Assembly: GCA_025453505.1 (NCBI GenBank)
Contig: JALOQG010000219.1
Location: 1-7,815, forward strand
Reading direction: 5' to 3'
Source: Myxococcota bacterium
GTDB lineage: Bacteria > Myxococcota_A > UBA9160 > PR03
Length of the DNA: 7,815 nt
Part shown: positions 1 through 6,459 of the stretch, piece after piece
How positions within the stretch are numbered: position 1 is the first letter of the stretch
Layout of the letters: every line of letters begins with the position of its first letter
Program-made: the position numbers and the translations under genes
The notes under the pieces: generated by a model
Told to the model about the DNA's origin: nothing
The model's database searches: none
What the model saw: only the letters and a program-made list of their open reading frames with translations

Positions 1-2073
1 GACCCCGAAGCGCCGCGCGTCGCGAGGCTGCTCGATCTGGTGGCTCGCGTGCGCGGACTGCCGCGCCATCTCGGCCAGCACTCGGGCGGCATCGTGATCG
101 CGGCGGGACGCCTCGACGAGGTCGTGCCGATCGAGCCGGCGTCGATGCCCGGGCGCCGCGTCGTGCAGTGGGACAAGGACGACTGCGCGGACCTCGGCAT
201 CATCAAGATCGACCTGCTCGGTCTCGGCATGCTCGACGCGCTCGAACACACGATCCGGCTCGCGCGCGAACGCGAAGGCGTCACGATCGACCTCGCGCAG
301 CTCCCGCCCGACGATCCCGCGACGTACGCGATGATCCAGCGCGCCGACACGATGGGCACCTTCCAGATCGAGAGCCGCGCGCAGATGGCGACGCTGCCGC
401 GCATGAAGCCGGCGTGCTTCTACGACCTGGTCGTCGAGGTCGCGATCATCCGCCCCGGGCCGATCGTCGGGAAGATGGTGCACCCGTACCTGAACCGGCG
501 CGCGGGCCGTGAGCCGGTCACGTATCCGCATGCGTCGCTCGAGCCGATCCTGCGCCGCACGCTCGGTGTGCCGCTCTTCCAGGAGCAGCTGCTGCGCCTC
601 GCAATGACGGCGGCCGGCTTCAGCGGCGGCGAGGCCGAGGAGCTGCGCCGCGCGATGGGCTTCAAGCGATCGCAGGCGCGCATGGCGAAGATCGAAGCCC
701 GGCTACGCAGCGGCATGGACGCGCGCGGCATCACCGGCACCGCGCAAGACGACATCGTGCGCGGCATCACCAGCTTCGCGCTCTACGGCTTCCCGGAGTC
801 GCACGCGGCGAGCTTCGCCCTGATCGCCTACGCGTCGTCCTGGCTCAAGTGCCACCACCCCGCTGCGTTCCTGGCCGGGCTGCTCAACGCGTGGCCGATG
901 GGATTCTATTCACCGGCGTCACTGATCCAGGACACGCAGCGACACGGCGTCGAGGTGCGCCCGATCGACGTCACGACGTCGAAATGGCTTTGCGACCTCG
1001 AAGGCGGCGGCTCCGGAGGAGAAGGGGTCCGTGCTCAAACATCCTCGGCGCACGGGGGGGCGAGCGCTCGGCTGCGCCTCGCGACCCGGGTTGGTTGCGC
1101 GCCTGCGGAACTGCGCGCGGACCCCATCACCACCTACGCCGCCGCCACCGCCCGGCCATCAAGGTCGCTGGCGGCGGAGGGCGAGGGAGGGGCCGCGCGC
1201 AGTTCCGCAGGCGCCCTCGATGCCGCGGCCGCGAGACGAAGCCGAGCGCTCGCATCGACGAGCGCCGAGGACTGTTCGAGCACGGGACCCCCCTCTCCCG
1301 GAGCGGCCGCCCGGCAACCCGCCGTGCGGCTCGGCTTCCGCTTCGTGCATGGGCTGCGCGAAGACAGCGCGCGACGGATCGAGACCGCGCGCGCAGAGAG
1401 ACCGTTCGCGCACACCGCCGATCTCGCGCAGCGCGCCGCGCTCGGGCGCGAGGAGCTCGCGAAGCTCGCCGAGCTCGGCGCGCTCGCGTCGTTGCCGGAC
1501 GCGGCGGCGTCGCGACGGGCGGCGCTCTGGCAGGTCGCCGGGATCGAGCGCGACTCCCGCTCGCTCTTCGCGGGAACGCCTCCGCCGGACGGCGACGCGC
1601 CGCTGCCCGCCATGTCTCCGCTCGAAGAGACGCTCGCCGACTATCGCGCGAGCGGCCTCACGACCGGCCCGCACGTCATGACACATCTCCGCGACACGCT
1701 CCGCAGACGCGGCCTGCTCTCCGCCGCCGCGCTGCGCGACGTTCCGGACGGGCGCTGGGCCCGCACGGCCGGCCACGTGATCGTGCGCCAGCGCCCGGGC
1801 TCCGCGAAGGGCATGTGCTTCCTCACGCTGGAAGACGAGACCGGCACCGCGAACGCGGTGCTCACGCCGCAACTCTTCCGGCGCTTCCGCGTGCCGCTGC
1901 ACACCGCGTCGCTGCTCGAGATCGCCGGGCCGGTGCAGAACGTGGACGGCGTCGTGCACCTGCGCGTCCGGGAGCTGCGCGCCCTCTCGCTCGCCGTCGC
2001 CGCGCCGCCCGCGAAGCAGTGGGACGCCTTCGAGCCCGACGCGCTCCTGCCCGACTCCCACGACTATCGCTGA
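1..2073 (+). CDS. dnaE2: Error-prone DNA polymerase DnaE2 (ImuC), 5'-truncated by the window edge
   Basis: This is the C-terminal 690 codons of a C-family polymerase of the DnaE2 type, which extends past lesions together with ImuA/ImuB in SOS mutagenesis. The frame is open from base 1, so the start and the PHP domain lie upstream; DnaE2 is usually a little over 1,000 residues. Visible family motifs include HLGQHSGG (about codons 24-31), QWDKDD, KIDLLGLGML (third catalytic Asp at bases 211-213), FQIESRAQM, RPGPIVGKMVHPYLNRR, PLFQEQ, YGFPESHAASFA and PMGFYSP. An HhH region follows (about codons 440-490, FRFVHGLRE onward), then a C-terminal OB fold (about codons 590-665, GHVIVRQRPG to NVDGVVHLRV). 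The end, SHDYR, fits the family. The oddity is about 103 extra residues (codons 335-437) encoded by an inverted repeat placed between CDLE and PAVRLGF, where DnaE2 proteins normally have a short variable linker. DnaE2 identity is firm; its activity with the insert is unknown. Confidence 0.95.
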   Translation, partial: DPEAPRVARLLDLVARVRGLPRHLGQHSGGIVIAAGRLDEVVPIEPASMPGRRVVQWDKDDCADLGIIKIDLLGLGMLDALEHTIRLAREREGVTIDLAQLPPDDPATYAMIQRADTMGTFQIESRAQMATLPRMKPACFYDLVVEVAIIRPGPIVGKMVHPYLNRRAGREPVTYPHASLEPILRRTLGVPLFQEQLLRLAMTAAGFSGGEAEELRRAMGFKRSQARMAKIEARLRSGMDARGITGTAQDDIVRGITSFALYGFPESHAASFALIAYASSWLKCHHPAAFLAGLLNAWPMGFYSPASLIQDTQRHGVEVRPIDVTTSKWLCDLEGGGSGGEGVRAQTSSAHGGASARLRLATRVGCAPAELRADPITTYAAATARPSRSLAAEGEGGAARSSAGALDAAAARRSRALASTSAEDCSSTGPPSPGAAARQPAVRLGFRFVHGLREDSARRIETARAERPFAHTADLAQRAALGREELAKLAELGALASLPDAAASRRAALWQVAGIERDSRSLFAGTPPPDGDAPLPAMSPLEETLADYRASGLTTGPHVMTHLRDTLRRRGLLSAAALRDVPDGRWARTAGHVIVRQRPGSAKGMCFLTLEDETGTANAVLTPQLFRRFRVPLHTASLLEIAGPVQNVDGVVHLRVRELRALSLAVAAPPAKQWDAFEPDALLPDSHDYR
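1003..1311. repeat. In-frame palindromic element (long imperfect inverted repeat) inside dnaE2
   Basis: The left half read forward matches the right half read as reverse complement. Positions 1042-1120 pair with 1271-1193 without gaps, about 62 of 79 matching by hand count. Exact blocks are 1042-1051 with 1262-1271 (TCCTCGGCGC), 1060-1073 with 1240-1253 (GCGAGCGCTCGGCT) and 1099-1120 with 1193-1214 (22 bp). One base of slippage outwards, GTGCTC at 1031-1036 pairs with 1278-1283, and GCTCCGG at 1010-1016 with 1298-1304. Near the centre CCGCCGCCA (1139-1147) pairs with 1169-1177 around a 21-nt loop. The span is about 309 bp, divisible by three, has no stop in the dnaE2 frame, and encodes Ala/Arg/Ser-rich low-complexity residues. 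No transposase and no clear target-site duplication are visible, so the exact ends are approximate. It resembles a MITE or Rickettsia-type palindromic element in form, not in recognised sequence. Confidence 0.85.
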
Positions 2074-2084
2074 AAGCGATCGCT
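2066..2084. terminator. Small hairpin/palindrome spanning the convergent gene ends (possible weak bidirectional terminator)
   Basis: ATCGCT (2066-2071), a GAA loop and AGCGAT (2075-2080) form a 6-bp stem containing the dnaE2 stop codon. The overlapping AGCGATCGCT (2075-2084) is a perfect 10-bp palindrome that reaches the stop codon of the adaptor gene on the other strand. No U-tract follows on either strand, so this is not a textbook intrinsic terminator. Its position in a 9-bp gap between convergent genes is the main reason to list it. Confidence 0.3.
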
Positions 2085-3300
2085 ACTCCGCGACTTCGAC
2101 GCGCAGGCCGTCGCGCAGATCCTCGACGTCGGCGCCGAGCACGACCGCCTCGCCGCCCGCGAGCCCCTTCGCGATCACGGCGCGATCGCCGCGATCGCCC
2201 GCCGCTTCGACCGCCTGGCGCCGCAGCGCGCCGCTCGTCACGACCCACACGTAGGACCCTGCGCCGTCGCTGCGCAGCGCCTCGCGCGGCGCGAGCACGA
2301 GCGCGGCCTCCGGCTCGCCCGCGACGACCGGAGCCGCTTCGGCGAGGAACGTGATGCGCACGCTCATGTCGGGGCGCAGCCACTCGTCGGGCTTCTCGAT
2401 CCCGACCTCGACCTTCAGCGTGCCCTTCTGGCGATTGATCTGCGGATACAGCTTCACGACGCGGGCCGCGTAGCTGCGGTCCTGGTACGCGTCCGGCTTC
2501 ACCTCCGCCGGCTGTCCCATGCGCACGCGCGACAGATCGGACTCGTTGACGTCGAGCTCGGCACGCATGTCCTCGAGGTTCGCCATGCGGATCAGCTCGC
2601 CGGAGCCCTCGAAGCCGCCGGGCACCGCGATCTCGCCGACCTCCTTGAACTTCTCGAGGATCACCCCGTCGGTCGGCGCGCGCAGCACGGTGTCCTCGAG
2701 GTCCACCTCCGCGCGCGTCACCGCGGCCTCGAACTGCGCGACCTCCGCCTCCGCCACGCGCAAGCGGTTCTCGCGCACGTCGAGCTCGGAGCGCGAGAGC
2801 ACGTTGCGCCCGAAGAGCTCCTTCGCGCGCGCGAGCTCCCTGCGTTCGAGGTCGACGTTGGCGCGCGCGCGCACCAGGTTCGCACGCGCCTGCTCGAGCG
2901 CCGCCTGGTACTGGCGCGCGTCGAGCTGCACCAGATCCTGACCGGCCACGACCTTCTGCCCTTCTTCGACGAGATACCGCTCGATGCGGCTCGGCACGCG
3001 CACGCCGAGCGAGATGTAGCGCTCACCCGTCACGACGTAGCCGGATCCCGTGAGCACCGCCGCCGCCGGCGCACTCGTTCCCGGCGCCGAACGTTCGGCG
3101 ATCGCGACGCGCACGACCGCCGTGCGGCCGAGCGTCATGCGATACGCGAGCAGCGACGCGACGACGAAGCCCGCGACCAGCGCCGCCGCGACGAGCCAGC
3201 GTCCCCACGCCGGTCCGCCGCGCAGCGGCACCGCGTCGCGGTCGATGCGCAGCGCGGCGAGATCGTCGCGCTTGGCGCGTCCGCGTTCCTCCAAGCTCAT
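2083..3300 (-). CDS. ABC exporter periplasmic adaptor (membrane-fusion protein, HlyD/MacA/RND-type)
   Basis: A 405-residue membrane-fusion adaptor that would link an inner-membrane ABC exporter to the periplasm or outer membrane. It has a charged cytoplasmic N-tail (1-33) and one membrane anchor (about 34-53, WGRWLVAAALVAGFVVASLL). The first lipoyl half-motif is about 100-128 (VPSRIERYLVEEGQKVVAGQDL). A helical coiled-coil hairpin (about 130-203) is rich in Ala, Arg and Glu. The second lipoyl half is about 204-228 (DTVLRAPTDGVILEKFKEVGE), followed by beta-barrel and membrane-proximal segments (about 240-405). There is no lipobox. The ATG is chosen because it overlaps the upstream permease stop (ATGA, 3297-3300) and precedes the anchor; the frame stays open further upstream only as a shadow of the permease gene. 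It is last in a four-gene operon. Its substrate cannot be read from the sequence, and no TolC-like partner is in view. Confidence 0.93.
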   Translation of the reverse strand: MSLEERGRAKRDDLAALRIDRDAVPLRGGPAWGRWLVAAALVAGFVVASLLAYRMTLGRTAVVRVAIAERSAPGTSAPAAAVLTGSGYVVTGERYISLGVRVPSRIERYLVEEGQKVVAGQDLVQLDARQYQAALEQARANLVRARANVDLERRELARAKELFGRNVLSRSELDVRENRLRVAEAEVAQFEAAVTRAEVDLEDTVLRAPTDGVILEKFKEVGEIAVPGGFEGSGELIRMANLEDMRAELDVNESDLSRVRMGQPAEVKPDAYQDRSYAARVVKLYPQINRQKGTLKVEVGIEKPDEWLRPDMSVRITFLAEAAPVVAGEPEAALVLAPREALRSDGAGSYVWVVTSGALRRQAVEAAGDRGDRAVIAKGLAGGEAVVLGADVEDLRDGLRVEVAE

Positions 3301-4475
3301 GCCCTCCGCAACGCCTCGATGGGCCGCATCCGCGCGGCGCGCGCCGCCGGCGCGAGACCGCCGAGCAGACCGATCACGAGCGCGAGCACGAAGCCCGAGA
3401 CGAGATCGCCCCAGCCGACGCGCAACTGGATCACGTTGGCGGTGAAGGTCGCCGCGCCGAACGCGATCCCGCCGAGCAGCCACGACACGAGCCGCCCGAG
3501 CAGCGCCGCCAGCACCGCGCCGATCGCGAAGCCGCCGAGCGCGATCGCGAGCGATTCGACCAGGAACGACACCAGGATGGAGGTGCGCGAGAAGCCGAGC
3601 GCGCGCAGCGTCCCGATCTCGGCGCGACGCGACTGCACCGCGGCGTAGAGCGTGTTGGTGGCGCCGAAGGCGGCGCCGATCCCGGCCAGCACCGCGAGGC
3701 CCACCACGATGAAGTAGAGCGCCTTCGCGGACTCCGCCTGCTTGGCGTAGTACTCCGGCTCGGGCGACGCCTCGATCGCGTAGCGCGGGTCGGCGTCGAT
3801 GCGGCGCGCCAGCGCATCCATGTCCGCACCGTCGGCGACGCGCACGCGCAGGCCCGAGTACGGAATCGTGCGCTTCGCGTCGGCGGCGAGCTGCCGCACG
3901 TCCACCCACACCTCGCTCTCGAACGAGGTGCCGCCGCTCTCGAAGACGCCGACCACCTTCCAGTCGTTGCGGCCGAAGCGCAGCGTCTCGCCGAGCTTCG
4001 CGCCGACGTAGCGCCCGGCGACGCCCGTCCCGACGATCGCCTCGCCGCTCGACGGCTGGAACATGCGTCCTGCGACGATCTCGACGTCGTCGTGGACGGC
4101 GAGCGCGACCGGCTCGACGCCGCGCACCAGCACGTTCTCGCGCCCGCCGCTCTCCGTCCTCAAGAACGGCTGCACCACCAGCTCCGGCGAAACGAGCGGA
4201 TCGCCCTGTGCATCGCGCGCGACCCCGTCGAAGAAGCGCACCGCCTGGAACGCCTCGAGCGTGAGCACGCTCGAGCCGTCGTTGGTCGCGCCCTTGCGCA
4301 GCACGATCAGGTTGCGCGGATCGCCGCTCGCGACGAGCGTGCGCTGCAGGCTCGACACGAGGCCACCGAAGAGCGTCACCGCGATCACGACCAGCGCGAC
4401 GACGCCCATCGTCAGCCCCGTGCGCAGGCGTCGCGCGGCCAGGTTGCCGAGCGAGTAGCGCAGCGGCAGTCCCAT
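3297..4475 (-). CDS. ABC exporter permease B (FtsX/MacB-type)
   Basis: A 392-residue inner-membrane permease with the FtsX/MacB architecture. It has a cytoplasmic N-terminal helix ending RRLRTGLTMG, TM1 (about 20-43), and a large periplasmic MacB_PCD-like domain (about 44-250). Three C-terminal helices follow (about 252-275, 301-335, 356-376). The cytoplasmic segment after TM2 contains EIGTLRALGFSRTSI (about 286-300), the conserved coupling-helix region contacting the ATPase, and the protein ends in the family-typical RMRPIEALRRA. No nucleotide-binding domain is fused, so it depends on the ATPase encoded upstream. Its start lies 1 nt after the stop of permease A, with GAGGTG upstream as a plausible Shine-Dalgarno, and its stop overlaps the adaptor start by 4 nt, implying translational coupling. 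It is a divergent paralogue of permease A, so the transporter is probably heterodimeric. The substrate is unknown. Confidence 0.93.
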   Translation of the reverse strand: MGLPLRYSLGNLAARRLRTGLTMGVVALVVIAVTLFGGLVSSLQRTLVASGDPRNLIVLRKGATNDGSSVLTLEAFQAVRFFDGVARDAQGDPLVSPELVVQPFLRTESGGRENVLVRGVEPVALAVHDDVEIVAGRMFQPSSGEAIVGTGVAGRYVGAKLGETLRFGRNDWKVVGVFESGGTSFESEVWVDVRQLAADAKRTIPYSGLRVRVADGADMDALARRIDADPRYAIEASPEPEYYAKQAESAKALYFIVVGLAVLAGIGAAFGATNTLYAAVQSRRAEIGTLRALGFSRTSILVSFLVESLAIALGGFAIGAVLAALLGRLVSWLLGGIAFGAATFTANVIQLRVGWGDLVSGFVLALVIGLLGGLAPAARAARMRPIEALRRA

Positions 4476-4476
4476 C

Positions 4477-5624
4477 TCAGAACACCTCGCGCAGCGTCGC
4501 CGCGACGCTCTTGCGCGCCGCGCCGAGCGCGGGCACCACGCCGGAGAGCATGCCGACGAAGAGCGCGAGGAAGAGCCCCTGCACGAGGATCGTCTGGGTG
4601 ACGATGAACGAGCCGAGCGGCCCCAGCGCCGGGTTCCAGCCCTGCGACTGTGCGTGGATCAGCCGCGTGAGCCCGAGCGCGCCCAGCGCGCCGACGAGAC
4701 CGCCGACCGCGGCCAGCAGCACGGCTTCGGCGAGCAGCGTCGAGAAGATCAGGCGGCGGCTGAAGCCGAGCGCCTTCAGCACCGCGATCTCGCCGATGCG
4801 TTCGCGCACCGCCATGCTGGCGGTGTTGGCGGCGATGAAGACGATGCACAGCGCCACGAGGCCCGTGACGATCAGGATCACCGTGACGAGCCCCTCGAGC
4901 ATCGAGAAGAAGTTCGCGAAGTAGCTCTTCTCGGTCTCCGAAGCCGTGATCGCCTCGCTGTTGCGGAAGCCTTCGTCGATCTCGCGCATCAGCGGACCGA
5001 TGCGCGCGGGATCGTCCACTCGCACCCAGACCGTGCCGAGGAAGTCGAGGCCGTTGCCGGTCGCGGCCCGCATCGCCTGGTCGAGATACTCGCGCTGGAA
5101 CCAGAAGTGCGGCGCGCGATCGCTCGGGATCTCGCCGACGATGCGGAACTGCAGCTCCAGCGGGAACACGGTGCTCTTCAGCGTCACGAGATCGCCGATC
5201 TTCCAGCCGTTGCTCTTCAGCGTCATGCCACCGACCAGCGCCGCGTCGCGATTGCGGCGGAACTCCTCGAGTTGCTTCGGGTCGATCCCCCAGTCCTCCC
5301 AGACGACCCCGATCGGATCCGGCTCGATCGCGAATCCTCGCGGAAGGCGCCGCCGAACCAGGTCCAGCTCGCCGCCCCGACGACACCCTCCTTCGCGCGG
5401 ATCTTCTGGAGATACGAGTACGGCAGCGGGTACACGAGCCCGGCCTCGTTGTGCACGACGATGCGGGAGTTGGACGCGACGTCGTCGAGCAGCGCGTCCA
5501 TGCCGGCCGGCATCGTCAGCAACAGACACACCAGCGCGACGGCCAGTCCGATCGCGCCGGCCGTCAGCGCCGTGCGCAGCTTGTTGCGCGTGAGCTGTCG
5601 CCAGATGAAGGGCAGGAACTTCAT
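4477..5624 (-). pseudogene. ABC exporter permease A (FtsX/MacB-type), split by an apparent one-base deletion
   Basis: The gene begins with ATG at 5624-5622 (MKFLPFIWRQLTRNKLRTAL), overlapping the ATPase stop as ATGA, with GGGGAGG as Shine-Dalgarno. The first 97 codons carry TM1 (about 22-41) and a periplasmic stretch ending WTWFGGAFRED. There the sense continues one frame over as FAIEPDPIGVVWEDWG and runs to the stop at 4477-4479. Restoring one base near 5334-5335 gives REDFAIEPD and a 382-residue protein, close to the 392 of permease B. The second part holds the periplasmic domain, TM2 (GLVTVILIVTGLVALCIVFIAANTAS), the coupling motif EIAVLKALGFSRRLIF, two more helices and a typical C-terminus (ARKSVAATLREVF). 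Both halves keep family-like composition with no other lesion, which favours a sequencing error or a very recent mutation. If real, permease A would be truncated after about 110-130 residues unless rescued. Confidence 0.85.
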
Positions 5625-6325
5625 CGCGCCTCCCCGCCCGGCGCCGCGCCGCCCGGGACGCTGTCCCGCAGGATGCCCTTGTCGAGATGGTGGATCTCGT
5701 CGACGAAGGCCTCGCCGCGCGGGTCGTGGGTGACCATCACGACGGTCTTGCCGAAGTCGCGTGCGAGGTCGCGCAAGAGGCCCAGGATGTCGACCGCGTT
5801 CTTGGCGTCGAGGTCGCCGGTCGGCTCGTCGGCGACGATGATCTCGGGATCCGACACGATCGCGCGCGCGATGGCGACGCGCTGCTGCTCGCCGCCCGAC
5901 ATCTCGGAAGGCTTGTGACCGGCGCGATCGCCGAGACCGACGATGCGCAGCGCGGCGTCGGCGCGCGTGCGGCGGTCGGCCTTGCCGAGCGTGGTCAGGA
6001 GCAGCGGCAGCTCGACGTTGCCGCGCGCGTCGAGGACGGGGATCAGGTTGAAGAACTGGAACACGAAGCCGACGTGACGCGCGCGGAAGGCGGCGAGCGC
6101 GTCTTCGGAGAGTTCGTCGAGCCGCTTGCCGGCGACCTCGACGACGCCGCCGCTCGGGCGGTCGAGACCCGCGATCAGGTTGAGCAGCGTGCTCTTGCCC
6201 GAGCCCGACGGGCCCATCAGCGCGACGAAGCGGCCGCGCTCGATGCGCAGGCTGACGTGCGAGAGCGCGTGCACCTCGTCCACGCCGCGTCGGTACACGC
6301 GGGACACGTCTCGGACTTCGATCAA
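5621..6325 (-). CDS. ABC exporter ATPase (MacB/LolD-type nucleotide-binding protein)
   Basis: A 234-residue stand-alone nucleotide-binding subunit that would power the exporter formed by the two downstream permeases. Motifs are complete: Walker A GPSGSGKST (38-46), Q-loop Gln90 in FVFQFFNLIPVLDARGNVELP (typical of the MacB/LolD branch), signature MSGGEQQRVAIARA (142-155), Walker B IIVADEP with catalytic Glu167, D-loop GDLDAKN and switch His200 (VTHD). The signature has Glu rather than Gly/Gln before QQR, a common LolD/MacB variant. The start is TTG at 6325-6323, read as Met, with GGGAGA five bases upstream and the expected IEVRDVSRVY following; no ATG suits this position. It is first in the operon and its stop overlaps the permease A start by 4 nt. 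The promoter should lie in the divergent gap 6326-6459. Confidence 0.95.
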   Translation of the reverse strand: MIEVRDVSRVYRRGVDEVHALSHVSLRIERGRFVALMGPSGSGKSTLLNLIAGLDRPSGGVVEVAGKRLDELSEDALAAFRARHVGFVFQFFNLIPVLDARGNVELPLLLTTLGKADRRTRADAALRIVGLGDRAGHKPSEMSGGEQQRVAIARAIVSDPEIIVADEPTGDLDAKNAVDILGLLRDLARDFGKTVVMVTHDPRGEAFVDEIHHLDKGILRDSVPGGAAPGGEAR

Positions 6326-6459
6326 GTCGGTCTCCCGGGGCGCGCAGGGAGCAGGCCACGTCGGTTCGGCGCGCGGAGCCTATCGCCTATCCCGCCGCGA
6401 TCCCAGCTTGTGAGCCGCGCCGGGCTCCGCTTCCCTCCGCACGAATACGGGGAGGGCGC
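6326..6459. promoter_or_regulatory. Divergent intergenic region with start sites for the ABC operon and the SGNH hydrolase gene
   Basis: The 134-bp gap lies between two divergently read genes and must hold both promoters unless transcription enters from farther away. For the minus strand, GGGAGA (6336-6331) is a good ribosome site for the TTG start. For the plus strand, GGGGAGG (6449-6455) precedes the GTG at 6460. An 8-bp inverted repeat, GCGGAGCC (6373-6380) with GGCTCCGC (6423-6430), has a 42-nt spacer and could be an operator, but may be chance at this GC. The only A/T-richer island is TATCGCCTAT (6381-6390). I cannot assign convincing -35/-10 boxes. Confidence 0.4.

Noticed and set aside
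1003..1311. Intein or self-splicing intron as the explanation of the dnaE2 insert
   Set aside because: No intein splice motifs (Cys/Ser start, His-Asn end) are present, the size is too small, and the inverted-repeat symmetry explains the segment better.
1003..1311. Target-site duplication flanking the element
   Set aside because: I compared the flanks around 995-1005 and 1309-1325 and found no convincing direct repeat, so none is claimed.
1159..2061. Long minus-strand open frame antisense to dnaE2
   Set aside because: It is a composition shadow in GC-rich DNA; the plus strand carries clear polymerase, HhH and OB-fold motifs over the same bases.
849..2354. 501-codon plus-strand open frame overlapping dnaE2
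   Set aside because: Arg/Ala-rich translation with no motif, and it runs past the end of dnaE2 into the antisense of the adaptor; this is a GC shadow.
3301..3909. N-terminal extension of the adaptor frame, giving a 608-residue open frame
   Set aside because: It lies over the conserved coding region of permease B in another frame. The ATGA junction and the membrane anchor place the real start at 3300.
5334..5340. Programmed ribosomal frameshift in permease A
   Set aside because: There is no slippery heptamer or homopolymer at the junction, and other FtsX-type permeases are encoded in a single frame.
4654..5733. 359-codon plus-strand open frame antisense to the permease A gene
   Set aside because: Low-complexity His/Glu/Ala translation typical of antisense to membrane-protein genes in GC-rich DNA.
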